NCBI GenBank assembly: GCA_903904815.1
Contig: CAIVDU010000093.1
Coordinates: 1 to 64,000 of the forward strand
Direction of reading: 5' to 3'
Source: an uncultured Armatimonadota bacterium
GTDB lineage: Bacteria; Armatimonadota; Fimbriimonadia; Fimbriimonadales; Fimbriimonadaceae
Length of the DNA stretch: 64,000 bases
The notes under the pieces were generated by a model. The model did not search any database. It had not been told where the DNA came from and worked only from the letters and a program-made list of their open reading frames with translations. How positions within the stretch are numbered: the stretch's first letter is position 1; every line of letters starts with the position of its first letter. The translations under genes were made by a program, and so were the position numbers. Positions 16,691 through 25,252 of the stretch are shown piece after piece.

Positions 16691-17827
16691 TTAGCGAGTC
16701 ACTTCCGGCTTAAGAGGTCGGCTGGCGATGAATGTGTTTGGAGGTGGCGCGATTGAGGTGGTCCCCGAAGTGCCCTGATGCGACTCACGCCACTCTTCTG
16801 AGTCAATGCTCAGCGATACATGCTTTAGGTCGCTGAAGTCTTCTAAACGGAGATGGGGTCTTGTTTTCGGAGATGGTCGTAGCATCCACCCGTTCATCTG
16901 TGCGATGGTCTTGAGAACGTTAAGCCAACTGCGTGTGTTTGCCGGCAACTGGGCCGCGTATCGTCTCGCAGTGGATTCGTAGTCTTCCGCAGGTTTGCCG
17001 GTGATCTCAAAAACGGCATCGTTGGGAGCCCCAATCGCGAAAGTTCCGCGCTGATATTCCTTCACATACTCGAGGAATTGAGCAATGACAAAACTGTCGT
17101 AGCCGTATCCCTGAAGCACCCTCGCAATCATCCAAGTTGGTGTTTGAACGTATCTCACTTTGCGTTCCAAAACCCTACTAAGAATTGAGGCAATATCGGT
17201 GGGAGAGAGAAGCTTTGGCCCCGTAATTCGGTACGTTTTGCCTTCGTGGCCTTCCGGTTTTGCTAATATCGTCGAAATCACGCGGGCCATGTCTTCGTTC
17301 GACGGAGCCGCATTGAGACCAGTGCCGTAAGGAATCATGAACGTGCCGAAGATGGCCGTCAGATTCAGCGACTGCAACTCGTTGTCGGCAAAGAATCCCG
17401 GATTGACAGTGATGACGTCGGTATCTGGGAGCATCGAAAAGACTTGGTCCGAAAGCCAACAAAGCCTCGTTTGCAGCGCTGGGTGATGGGAACTCGACAG
17501 CCACTGGCTCATCACCACGACCGTTTCTAGCCGCTGATCCCGCGCGGCGGTCGCGAAGATCGTGGCTATTTGCAGATACGAATCGGTAATTGGAGCACAG
17601 AAATAAGCTCTCTGGCAACCTGCCATCGCGCGTCTCATGTCTTCGATATCGGCGATGGACCCCACGACGATCGTCGCGCCGCTTGACTTGAGTTTCGCAC
17701 TTCGGCCGTCTTCGCGACGAACAAAGGCTTTTACCGGGAAGCCTTCGTTTAGCAGTTGATGGCATACCTGCATGCCGGTGCTGCCAGCGGCGGCAAGGAC
17801 GAGAATGGTTGGCTTTCTTGTTTTCAT
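16691..17827 (-). CDS. NmrA-like NAD(P)-binding protein
   Basis: 378 residues, longer than typical NmrA/SDR-a proteins (about 290). The Rossmann start is LVLAAAGSTGMQVCHQLL, then AFVRREDGRSAKLKS, followed by YRITGPKLLSPTDIASIL, which is typical of NmrA-like and QorB-type quinone reductases. The C-terminal 80 residues (from about 300) are low in family features. A TetR-family gene lies upstream in the same direction, and near-identical candidate operators precede both genes, so this is the likely regulated target. Confidence 0.8.
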   Translation of the reverse strand: MKTRKPTILVLAAAGSTGMQVCHQLLNEGFPVKAFVRREDGRSAKLKSSGATIVVGSIADIEDMRRAMAGCQRAYFCAPITDSYLQIATIFATAARDQRLETVVVMSQWLSSSHHPALQTRLCWLSDQVFSMLPDTDVITVNPGFFADNELQSLNLTAIFGTFMIPYGTGLNAAPSNEDMARVISTILAKPEGHEGKTYRITGPKLLSPTDIASILSRVLERKVRYVQTPTWMIARVLQGYGYDSFVIAQFLEYVKEYQRGTFAIGAPNDAVFEITGKPAEDYESTARRYAAQLPANTRSWLNVLKTIAQMNGWMLRPSPKTRPHLRLEDFSDLKHVSLSIDSEEWRESHQGTSGTTSIAPPPNTFIASRPLKPEVTR

Positions 17828-17863
17828 TGGTTTTGACTCTGGTTGTAGTCTTGACGCTCATTG

Positions 17864-17881
17864 AATGATGATCGTCATACT
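17864..17881. promoter_or_regulatory. Candidate TetR operator upstream of the NmrA-like gene
   Basis: AATGATGATCGTCATACT. It shares 14 of 18 positions with the site in front of the TetR gene at 18489-18506 and has imperfect dyad symmetry (ATGA...TCAT). It lies 37 nt upstream of the NmrA-like start. Confidence 0.55.
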
Positions 17882-17894
17882 ATAAAGATAAAAA

Positions 17895-18473
17895 TTAGCG
17901 AGGCACAAAATTGATCAGTTTTTGAAGCTGATTCTTGGTTGAAAGTAGGATGCTTTCCCTTTGCTCAGGATCGTCCATCGCGCGAGCAATCGCTACTGCG
18001 CCAGCCATGGAACAAAAAATAAACTTGGCCAATTCAAGTCGCTCTGCCGCTGTTTCACCGGGGACTTTGGCCGCAAAGAATTCAATGCGGCGATTCAATC
18101 TGGCGGTAAAGAGAGAAGCGAGGTCTCCAGGCTGCCGACCGATTTCTGAGGCGAGAGCAGGAACAGGACATCCTAGGCCGGGGTTGGCAATGTGCTCCGG
18201 ACTCAAATACAGATCTATCACGCCGCTTAGGCCAAGTTTCTCGAAGACTTCCTCGATATGGTCATCGACGTCATCAAATGAGGAGGAAAGGGCCTCCCTG
18301 ACAAGATCGTCCTTGTTCTCGAAATGCGCATAGAACCCTCCGTGAGTAAGTTCCAGCTTTTTCATGAGAGCGGCGATTCCGATGCCGTCAAAGCCTCTTT
18401 CCCGGAACTCTCGCGCTGCTGTTTCTACAATTCGCTTGTGAGTCTCCTCTTTGTGCTCCGGTTTATATCTCAT
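17895..18473 (-). CDS. TetR-family transcriptional regulator
   Basis: 192 residues. DNA-binding domain: RIVETAAREFRERGFDGIGI, then LMKKLELTHGGFYAHFENKDD, as in the AcrR/YcdC-like branch. The C-terminal domain contains GCPVPALASEIGRQPG, seen in regulators of electrophile and aldehyde stress. The end is 68 nt from the NmrA-like gene on the same strand. Paired operator-like motifs support control of itself and that gene. Confidence 0.88.
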   Translation of the reverse strand: MRYKPEHKEETHKRIVETAAREFRERGFDGIGIAALMKKLELTHGGFYAHFENKDDLVREALSSSFDDVDDHIEEVFEKLGLSGVIDLYLSPEHIANPGLGCPVPALASEIGRQPGDLASLFTARLNRRIEFFAAKVPGETAAERLELAKFIFCSMAGAVAIARAMDDPEQRESILLSTKNQLQKLINFVPR

Positions 18474-18488
18474 CAGTTGATTCCATTA

Positions 18489-18506
18489 AATGATAGACGT
18501 CATATT
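18489..18506. promoter_or_regulatory. Candidate TetR operator upstream of the TetR gene
   Basis: AATGATAGACGTCATATT, 16 nt before the TetR start, matching the copy at 17864-17881. The consensus is AATGATnnnCGTCATAnT. The rest of the 317-nt gap to 18790 holds only a weak GTCTG/CAGAC dyad at 18607-18624 and presumably the promoter of the next GH127 gene. Confidence 0.55.
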
Positions 18507-18790
18507 ATGAGACGTTCCCGAGGTGAATTAGTTCAGGAATATCACCCAACCAGATAAATTTCCAAAGTTTGGACAACGGCTCATCCGTGAAGAATTGGAT
18601 CGGCATGTCTGAGTCGCTGCAGACTCCCTGCTAGCTCAGAGGGGTGCGGGGCACTTGAGAGTAGGCATATACCTGTTAGGCTATGATTGGCCATTGAGCT
18701 TACGGTTGATCAAGATGAACGGAATACACGCACCAAGTGATTTGAGACTCGCGAGGGTGGGGCGCTTCCCCGGGTCCGTGGATTAGCAAA

Positions 18791-21181
18791 ATGCTTATTG
18801 CCGCCATCATCGCCCTCGTCGCCCGATCCAACGACCGACCGATCTCTCCGGAAATGCAGGCCCATCTCTTTCCCTTGTCCGCTGTTCGTATCCACGAAGG
18901 GCCGTTTAGTCCGGCGGTTCGCGCTAACCGGGAATATCTGCTGGCGCTCGATTGTGATCGTCTGCTCGCTCCTTTTCGCCGAGAGGCTGGACTTCGGCCG
19001 AGGAAGCCTTCCTACGAGAACTGGGAAAACATCGGACTGGATGGACACACCGCGGGCCACTACCTTTCTGCCCTGGCCGACATGATCGGAGCGGGCGCCG
19101 ACACGCCTCACGGAGAGCTTCAGCGTCGGCTTAACTACATGATCGATGAGCTCGAAGTTTGCCAGAGGGCCAATGGCGACGGGTACATCGGAGGGATACC
19201 GGGGAGCCGCATTTTCTGGGGCCAAATCGCCTCGGGAGACGTTGGCAAGGTCTGGTCAAAGTGGGCGCCTTGGTACAACCTGCACAAGACGTACGCCGGC
19301 TTGCGGGATGCCTACCTGGTCGCCCACAACGGAAAAGCCAAAGACCTCTTAGTGAAGTTCGGCACGTGGGCGGGAAACACTACCGACCACCTTTCCGAGA
19401 CCCAAATGCAGCAAATGCTCGGGGCCGAACAGGGCGGGATGAACGAAGTCCTGGCCGATATCTATGCGATCACCGGCAATCCAAAGTTCCTCAAGCTCGC
19501 CCAACGGTTTTGCCATCAGGAAGTCTTAGCGCCTCTAGAACGGCAAGAGGATCGCCTAACCGGACTTCATGCCAACACTCAAATTCCCAAGGTGATTGGT
19601 CTAGCCCGAATTGGGAACCTGACCTCGAATTCAACCGACCTTACCGGGGCGAAGTTCTTCTGGAAGGATGTAACGTCTCTGAGATCGGTTGCCTTCGGCG
19701 GCAACAGCGTTTCCGAGCATTTCAACGATCCCAAGGATTTTGAGGGCATGCTGGAACACCGAGAAGGTCCCGAGACTTGCAACACCTACAACATGTTGCG
19801 CCTCACGGAACAACTCTTTCAGAGTGAGCCCAAGGCCGCTTACGCGGACTACTACGAACGAGCCCTTTTCAATCACATTCTTGCCTCGATCAACCCCGAG
19901 CATCCGGGCTACGTTTACTTCACGCCAATCCGTCCAGGACATTACCGGGTGTATTCGCAACCGGGCTTGGGAATGTGGTGCTGTTCGGGAACCGGCATGG
20001 AGAATCCAGGCCGATATGGCCAGTTCATCTATGCCGGCGCCAGAGATGCGATCTACGTAAACCTGTTCATCGCTTCCGAACTTCGGGTCAACGACTTAGG
20101 AGTCACTCTCAAACAACGGACTGCTTTTCCCGACGAAGAGGCGACGCATCTTTCGCTGGAGCTAAAGCATCCGCGCAAGTTCAAGCTTTTGATCCGAAAC
20201 CCGGGCTGGGTCGCCCAAGGCGCATTCACGGTCAGGGTCAACGGTCAAGACGAAAAGCTTGAATCGAGTCCTTCCAGCTACGCAGTGATCGATCGAGAGT
20301 GGAAGAATGGGGACCAAATCGATGTCGGCTTGCCTATGAGGATCACTGTCGAAGGGCTACCGGACGGATCATCGTGGTACTCGCTCTTGCACGGGCCGAT
20401 CGTGCTTGCCGCGCGAGACGGAACGGAGCACCTGGATGGCTTACGGGCCGGGGATGGTCGTGGTGACCATATTGCCAATGGTCCGCTGTTCCCAATCGAT
20501 CAGCAACCTGCTCTCATCTCAAACCCGAAAGAGCTTTCCGAACATGTCAAGCCGGACCTAGGATCTGGGCCGAACCACTTCCGCTTGGTCGACATTGAGT
20601 ATCCGGCATCCCAAAGCGGGATGGAACTCGAACCTTTCTACCGCCTGCACGATGCACGCTACCAAATGTATTGGAACGTCACGACCAAACAGGCGATGGA
20701 TGAAAGCAAGGCGAAGATTGCCGCGATCGAGGCGGCAAAGATCGCTCGTGATGCGGCCACCATCGACCGGGTTGCGATTGGCGAACAGCAACCGGAAACT
20801 GACCACCTATTTGTGGGCGAGAAGTCGGAGACGGGCATATTCAATGGCCGTAGGTGGCGGCACGGGGCTTCCGTCCAGTACACGCTCAGCTTAAGAGGAG
20901 CGAAGGAAGCGGTTCTCGCGGTGGAGTATTCCGGCCAGGACTCGGGCAGAATCTTTGACATTCTCGTGAACGGTCAACTCATCACCACGGAGCATCTCGT
21001 GGGCGCCTACCCCGGGAAATTCTTTGAGAAGCGTTATTCGCTTCCGGCCGGGGCGATTTCCGGGCCAAGCAAAGACTCAATTACCGTCGCGTTCGTCGGC
21101 CGAAACAGCCTCGCGGGCGGAATCTACGATCTGCGTCTACTGCGTCCAAATGCTCCGGTCATCCCCCCATCGAGTAAGTAA
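18791..21181 (+). CDS. Secreted GH127 (DUF1680) beta-L-arabinofuranosidase, long form
   Basis: 796 residues. A short hydrophobic N-terminus (MLIAAIIALVARS) serves as export signal, followed by the (alpha/alpha)6 domain. Zinc/catalytic motifs are GPETC (E328, C330) and WCCSGTG (C397, C398), as in HypBA1. Then come a beta-sandwich, a helical segment with an AKIAAIEAAKIARDAA stretch (about 635-655), and a C-terminal beta-sandwich (about 680-785, DUF4986-like). The long form is common among GH127/GH146 enzymes acting on arabinan. It opens the CAZyme cluster and is convergent with the GH43/CBM6 locus. Confidence 0.88.
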   Translation: MLIAAIIALVARSNDRPISPEMQAHLFPLSAVRIHEGPFSPAVRANREYLLALDCDRLLAPFRREAGLRPRKPSYENWENIGLDGHTAGHYLSALADMIGAGADTPHGELQRRLNYMIDELEVCQRANGDGYIGGIPGSRIFWGQIASGDVGKVWSKWAPWYNLHKTYAGLRDAYLVAHNGKAKDLLVKFGTWAGNTTDHLSETQMQQMLGAEQGGMNEVLADIYAITGNPKFLKLAQRFCHQEVLAPLERQEDRLTGLHANTQIPKVIGLARIGNLTSNSTDLTGAKFFWKDVTSLRSVAFGGNSVSEHFNDPKDFEGMLEHREGPETCNTYNMLRLTEQLFQSEPKAAYADYYERALFNHILASINPEHPGYVYFTPIRPGHYRVYSQPGLGMWCCSGTGMENPGRYGQFIYAGARDAIYVNLFIASELRVNDLGVTLKQRTAFPDEEATHLSLELKHPRKFKLLIRNPGWVAQGAFTVRVNGQDEKLESSPSSYAVIDREWKNGDQIDVGLPMRITVEGLPDGSSWYSLLHGPIVLAARDGTEHLDGLRAGDGRGDHIANGPLFPIDQQPALISNPKELSEHVKPDLGSGPNHFRLVDIEYPASQSGMELEPFYRLHDARYQMYWNVTTKQAMDESKAKIAAIEAAKIARDAATIDRVAIGEQQPETDHLFVGEKSETGIFNGRRWRHGASVQYTLSLRGAKEAVLAVEYSGQDSGRIFDILVNGQLITTEHLVGAYPGKFFEKRYSLPAGAISGPSKDSITVAFVGRNSLAGGIYDLRLLRPNAPVIPPSSK

Positions 21182-21240
21182 GTTGGCAGTCCGTCCGGAC
21201 GTGGGGCTACATCCTCGGCACTGGCGATACGCAGGATGCT

Positions 21241-21266
21241 GAAGGGGCGTTTCGAAACGCCCCTTC
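21241..21266. terminator. 26-bp perfect palindrome between convergent CAZyme genes
   Basis: GAAGGGGCGTTT followed by CG and AAACGCCCCTTC. It is perfectly self-complementary and sits between the GH127 stop (21181) and the CBM6 stop (21273). Bidirectional terminator by position and strength; a long palindrome of this kind could also be an extragenic repeat. Confidence 0.7.
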
Positions 21267-21272
21267 GGAACG

Positions 21273-21647
21273 TTACTGGAACTGAACCCAGTCCACCTCG
21301 ATTGGACCGTTGTCCTTCGCCACGACGTACAGGTTTTGCACGCCTTTCTGTTTGGCCAAAACGGGGGCGGAGACACTCCCCCAAGCTTGACCGGACGGAA
21401 CCGAGAGGCTAGCGATTAAGGGACCGTCCACGCGGTTCGCGCGAAACTCAAGCGTCCCGCCATTCGCCGACCTAGCATTGAGGATCATCCGCTTTGATCG
21501 ACCTCGTCCAAAATCAACTCGATCGTATTCCAGCCAACTTCCAGCGTCGGAGAATGTCGTCTTCCAACCCTTGAAGGTGTTAGCGGGGTCCAAGAAGCTG
21601 ATCGAGACTCCCTTTTCACTGACGTTGGAATAGCGGTCGATCTTCAC
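21273..21647 (-). CDS. CBM6 module separated from its GH43 enzyme by an in-frame TAG
   Basis: 124 residues of carbohydrate-binding module family 6: KIDRYSNVSEKGVS, SWLEYDRVDFGRGR, ILNARSANGGTLEFR and a C-terminal LYVVAKDNGPIEVDWVQF. It is in the same reading frame as the GH43 gene immediately upstream. The two are divided only by one TAG at 21657-21659 and three codons (Glu-Arg-Gln). The GTG at 21645 could restart translation, but there is no ribosome-binding site in the proper place. Original gene: GH43-CBM6 fusion. The product is either lost, made by readthrough, or made by re-initiation. Confidence 0.75.
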   Translation of the reverse strand: MKIDRYSNVSEKGVSISFLDPANTFKGWKTTFSDAGSWLEYDRVDFGRGRSKRMILNARSANGGTLEFRANRVDGPLIASLSVPSGQAWGSVSAPVLAKQKGVQNLYVVAKDNGPIEVDWVQFQ

Positions 21648-21656
21648 CTGTCGTTC

Positions 21657-22715
21657 CTACGGCATGATCCCCACGCCTCTCAAGGTCGGTATGACCTTCT
21701 GGATGGTCCCGTCGGCATTAAAGGTGAGGTAGTCCGCCCTCACTGACCTCGCCTTGTCGAAGTCCGGCGAATAGTCGTTGTGATGATAGAACAGGTACCA
21801 CTGATTCCGATACTGGACCACCGATTGGTGATTCGTCCAACATCCGGGAATCTCGTCCATCAGAACGCCCGCCACCTTAAATGGCCCCAAGGGGCTTTTT
21901 GACATCGCGTACTCCAACCGCTCGGTTGTGTTTGCCACATGAGGATAGGTCATGTAGTAGGTTCCATTGCGCTCGAAAAGAAACGGTCCCTCCTTCAGTC
22001 CCTTTTCGGGAAACTCCTTAAGAAGAACTGGCTTGGAGTCCAGATCAACCATGTTTTCCTTTAGTTTCGCGCCATAGAAGTTTCCGCCCGCCCAGTAGAG
22101 GTAAGCCTGACCATCCCGGTCGATGAACACGTTCGGATCGATCCCCCGCGCATCTTTGATCGGCGCCGGCTCTGGAGCATAAGGTCCTTCCGGTTTGGAG
22201 GCGACGGCCACCCCAATGTTGAAACCGCGACCCGTCTTAGCCCCGGCCGGGAAATAGAAATAGTATTTGCCCTTGCGAGCGATGCAGTCAGGCGCCCACA
22301 TGCTGTAGCCAGCCGGGTCTGTCCAAGGGACGCTGGTCTGGCTGACTACGGTTCCGTGGTCGTCCCAATCGATCAGGTTGCTGGAAGAGAATACGTGGTA
22401 GTCCTCCATGCAGAACCATCCAACTCGGCCCTTTCCGGGTGTTGCCAGGATGTCGTGGGATGGGAAGAGGTAGATCTTGTTGCCAAACACTCTTGCCGTG
22501 GGGTCAGCGGAGAACTGGTTCCGGATGATGGGGTTCTGAGCACTGGCTTGTATGGACAGCGCGGATAGCCCGAGAAGCAGCCCGGAATGCAAGAAATCCC
22601 TAATGTTTATGTAACGGTAAATTACAGCACCTCGATGTGTCAGTTTACGAGCTAAAATTGCTCGGTTGACGTGTATGATAACGTTACAAAGCTTCTGAAA
22701 GGGGGCTCGTATCAA
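21657..22715 (-). CDS. GH43 arabinofuranosidase/xylosidase-type enzyme, truncated at amber codon
   Basis: Five-bladed beta-propeller glycosidase. NQFSADPTARVFGNKIYLFP carries the catalytic base Asp; GLKEGPFLFERNGTYYMTYPH carries the general-acid Glu; GCWTNHQSVVQYRNQWYLFY is a further GH43 signature. The signal peptide is LHSGLLLGLSALSIQASAQ, so the true start is near 22592-22610 (TTG at 22592 or an ATA further up). The ATG at 22715 gives 40 extra residues that cover a likely operator. Homologous architecture continues into CBM6, here cut off by TAG. Confidence 0.8.
   Translation of the reverse strand: MIRAPFQKLCNVIIHVNRAILARKLTHRGAVIYRYINIRDFLHSGLLLGLSALSIQASAQNPIIRNQFSADPTARVFGNKIYLFPSHDILATPGKGRVGWFCMEDYHVFSSSNLIDWDDHGTVVSQTSVPWTDPAGYSMWAPDCIARKGKYYFYFPAGAKTGRGFNIGVAVASKPEGPYAPEPAPIKDARGIDPNVFIDRDGQAYLYWAGGNFYGAKLKENMVDLDSKPVLLKEFPEKGLKEGPFLFERNGTYYMTYPHVANTTERLEYAMSKSPLGPFKVAGVLMDEIPGCWTNHQSVVQYRNQWYLFYHHNDYSPDFDKARSVRADYLTFNADGTIQKVIPTLRGVGIMP
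22676..22689. promoter_or_regulatory. LacI-type operator-like palindrome
   Basis: TGATAACGTTACAA, a near-perfect palindrome around AACGTT, of the shape bound by LacI/GalR-family sugar repressors. It lies upstream of the GH43 signal peptide and also upstream of the plus-strand remnant at 22743. No LacI gene is in the window. Confidence 0.45.
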
Positions 22716-22742
22716 GAATTCAAGGAAGAACGCCGAAGTTCT

Positions 22743-22920
22743 ATGAATATCTCCACCCTCTGTTGTGTCGCCCTATTTGGACTCATTTCCGTTGCGAGCG
22801 TGGCATCAAGGTCCACTATTTCGAGTCGCAAGGGACGGCCCGCGAGTGGCAGTCTTGGCGCACGAGTTTGCACGAGTTCACTCCTCTTCTTTTTCGTGGT
22901 TAAAGCACGCTTCGCCACCT
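22743..22920 (+). pseudogene. Decayed secreted protein: signal peptide then frameshift
   Basis: MNISTLCCVALFGLISVASV is a good signal peptide. After it the frame loses protein character, while another frame continues with VHYFESQGTAREWQSWR and SLHEFTPLLFRG and then stops. This looks like the N-terminus of an exported hydrolase (possibly an esterase of the CAZyme cluster) with a frameshift and loss of the rest. Low certainty. Confidence 0.35.
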
Positions 22921-22975
22921 AAAGACTTTCCTACCGAGAATCCACACCCCCTCGTAACGAGGCAAAGGTCGCCTG

Positions 22976-23680
22976 ATGATCAAAATCGATCCAACATTGT
23001 CGTTGATTCCCTTCTTACTTGCCGCCGCGCCGATACAGAAGCCGGCATCCACGGCAATTGAAGGTCCGCCTCGCACGCTCGCGCCGTTCTTTACGGCCGC
23101 TCCGACTTCGGCCAAACGACCGGACTCGGACGGGTTTCTACGGCGCTGGCTTCTCCTTGAGCCCATCAGTAAGCCGAGCCGAACGAACGCAAACCTGACG
23201 AGCATATATGTGCGGAAGACGCTTTACACGGAGTATTTTCCGGATCAATTCACGGTGATTCCGCACGATGGAGACAAGGTCACCGTCGCGGATCAGAAGT
23301 TGGCCTGGCATGCACTCGACACCACGAACTTCAACGTCAAGCTTTTTCGATTGGCTTACGGCTTGAACAAGCCGACCTACGGAGTCGTTTGTTGGGCGGT
23401 TACCGTCGTGAATAGTCCCCGCGAGATTTCCGGAGTTCGACTGTCCGTCGGATCCAACTCGGCATCCATTTGGTGGCTCAATGGGGTCGAAACTGCGGAC
23501 CTCTTCAACGATCGCCATATGATCGTGGACGACGTTGTCTCGAAGCGGATCACGCTACACAAGGGGAGGAACGTCCTCAGAGGAGGCCTGATTAACGGCC
23601 CTGGACTGAGCGACTTTTGCGTTCGTTTCATCGACGAGAACGGTCAGCCGATCCGGGATATCACCACGAGCCTTGAGTAG
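22976..23680 (+). CDS. Secreted beta-sandwich protein of unknown function
   Basis: 234 residues with a signal peptide (IDPTLSLIPFLLAAAP). A short motif GFLRRWLLLEPI is followed by a galactose-binding-like beta-sandwich: CWAVTVVNSPREISGVRL, then SNSASIWWLNGVETADLF and ITLHKGRNVLRGGLINGPG. Similar segments appear in proteins encoded beside esterases and glycosidases, and in 'DWLVLGPF'-type sandwich domains. Not recognised as a named family. It sits between two GH43 genes and may be a polysaccharide-binding accessory. Confidence 0.6.
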   Translation: MIKIDPTLSLIPFLLAAAPIQKPASTAIEGPPRTLAPFFTAAPTSAKRPDSDGFLRRWLLLEPISKPSRTNANLTSIYVRKTLYTEYFPDQFTVIPHDGDKVTVADQKLAWHALDTTNFNVKLFRLAYGLNKPTYGVVCWAVTVVNSPREISGVRLSVGSNSASIWWLNGVETADLFNDRHMIVDDVVSKRITLHKGRNVLRGGLINGPGLSDFCVRFIDENGQPIRDITTSLE

Positions 23681-23736
23681 TCCGAGGATCAGTCCGGTCA
23701 ACAAGTTTCTGAGAGTGTTTCATTGAGGTAGTTACT

Positions 23737-25185
23737 GTGAAGGTCATTATTTCCGTTGCAACGTCGATCGCCGTGCTGTCGGTTTGGGCGATGGGTGGCG
23801 CGCACAAACAGACGGGTGAGCCGTACATTCACGATCCGTCCACGGTTATTCAGTGCGATGGCAAGTATTACGTTTTTGGCACTGGTGGAGGCGGTCTTAT
23901 CTCCGATGATGGCTGGACTTGGCATGGAGGCGCGGTCCGTCCCGGCGGTGGGTTGGCTCCGGATGTAATCAAGATTGGGGACCGGTACTTCGTAGCTTAT
24001 GCCTCCAAGGGGGGCGGCATGTCCGGCGGCCATGCCGGAGCCATCAACACCATGTGGAGTAAGACGCTGGATCCCAAATCTCCCGAGTTTGGATTCCACG
24101 ATGACACGATCGTCGCCACGACTGACGGGGTCGAAGACGCCGACGCAATCGATCCCTCATTTCTATATGCAAACGGCCGACTCTGGCTCACTTACGGCAC
24201 CTACTTCGGCTATATCCGCCTCGTTGAACTGGATCCCAAAACGGCCAAACGCATCCCGGGAAGCAAGCCCCTCAATATCGGGATCGATATGGAAGCGACC
24301 GATATGATGTACCGCGACGGGTGGTATTACCTGTTGGGGACTCACGGATCCTGCTGCGATGGTTCGAATTCGACGTACAACATTCGCGTCGGTCGGTCAC
24401 GCAAGGTCACGGGGCCGTTCCTCGATAATATGGGCGTGGACATGCTACGCGGAGGTGGCAAGCTGTTCGTGGGCGCGAATGGCCGTCACATCGGTCCAGG
24501 ACATTTTGGCCTCCTGGATCTTGGTGACGGAGTGCAAAAGTTCTCGTGCCATTACGAGGCCGATATGGATCGTAGCGGTCGGAGCGTGCTCGCGATCCGT
24601 CCGCTGATGTGGAAAGACGGTTGGCCGGTTGCGGGCGATAATTTTGAACAGGGAACCTACGAGATCCAGTCTGAGCGCAGTGGCTACGCCCTGGAATTGG
24701 GGGTGGATTTTGTCCGTATGGCTGGTGGAAGAGGCGGCGGGTTCGGGCGTGCCCCTGCTGGCCCAGTGACACCGAGTGCGGGTCAAGATCTTTCACAAGT
24801 GTCGGCGGATTGGCCGGCTGGAAATCTCGACATTCGCCTGGGTAACTACATGGTTCGCCCGCACCAGAAGTGGCGAATCACCCCGGTGGATGGCGTAGGC
24901 GGCTACCCGGGCTCACCGTTCTTCAAGATCTGTATCGAGGGCACGGAACGTACGCTCGCTGCCACGGCTGACGGAGAGGTGATCGCAGTTCCCGCATTAA
25001 CGGGCGCCGCCGAACAACTCTGGCGCATCGATCAGCTAATTGACGGAACCTACCGGATCATGCCCAAAGAGAGCCCAAATGCGAAGGAGCCACTCGTGTT
25101 GACCGCAGCCGGCATGAGCACGCCGACACTGGCCAAGTTCGACCCAAAGTGCGACAAGTCGCGCTGGACCTTCCACAAACCTTGA
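23737..25185 (+). CDS. Secreted GH43 endo-arabinanase-type enzyme with C-terminal lectin-like domain
   Basis: 482 residues. Signal peptide to about residue 20. GH43 catalytic residues: Asp in YIHDPSTV, Asp in DAIDPSFLY and Glu in IDMEATDMMYRDGWYY. The sequence THGSCCDGSNSTYNIRVGRS is typical of the arabinanase subfamilies. After about residue 320 a region with repeated K/QWRI and LWRI motifs (HQKWRITP, EQLWRIDQ, SRWTFHKP) suggests a ricin-type or similar lectin fold. GTG start; it is the only initiator placing the signal at the N-terminus. Expected substrate: alpha-1,5-arabinan. Confidence 0.85.
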   Translation: MKVIISVATSIAVLSVWAMGGAHKQTGEPYIHDPSTVIQCDGKYYVFGTGGGGLISDDGWTWHGGAVRPGGGLAPDVIKIGDRYFVAYASKGGGMSGGHAGAINTMWSKTLDPKSPEFGFHDDTIVATTDGVEDADAIDPSFLYANGRLWLTYGTYFGYIRLVELDPKTAKRIPGSKPLNIGIDMEATDMMYRDGWYYLLGTHGSCCDGSNSTYNIRVGRSRKVTGPFLDNMGVDMLRGGGKLFVGANGRHIGPGHFGLLDLGDGVQKFSCHYEADMDRSGRSVLAIRPLMWKDGWPVAGDNFEQGTYEIQSERSGYALELGVDFVRMAGGRGGGFGRAPAGPVTPSAGQDLSQVSADWPAGNLDIRLGNYMVRPHQKWRITPVDGVGGYPGSPFFKICIEGTERTLAATADGEVIAVPALTGAAEQLWRIDQLIDGTYRIMPKESPNAKEPLVLTAAGMSTPTLAKFDPKCDKSRWTFHKP

Positions 25186-25252
25186 CTTCGGCATCGCGTG
25201 GAGTCGATGCTGTCTACGCTCACCCGTTCAGAACCGCTAGTGCGAGGCGCCT

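Noticed and set aside
21241-21266. 26-bp palindrome considered as a mobile-element end
   Set aside because: A single copy located exactly between two convergent stop codons; a terminator explains it better.
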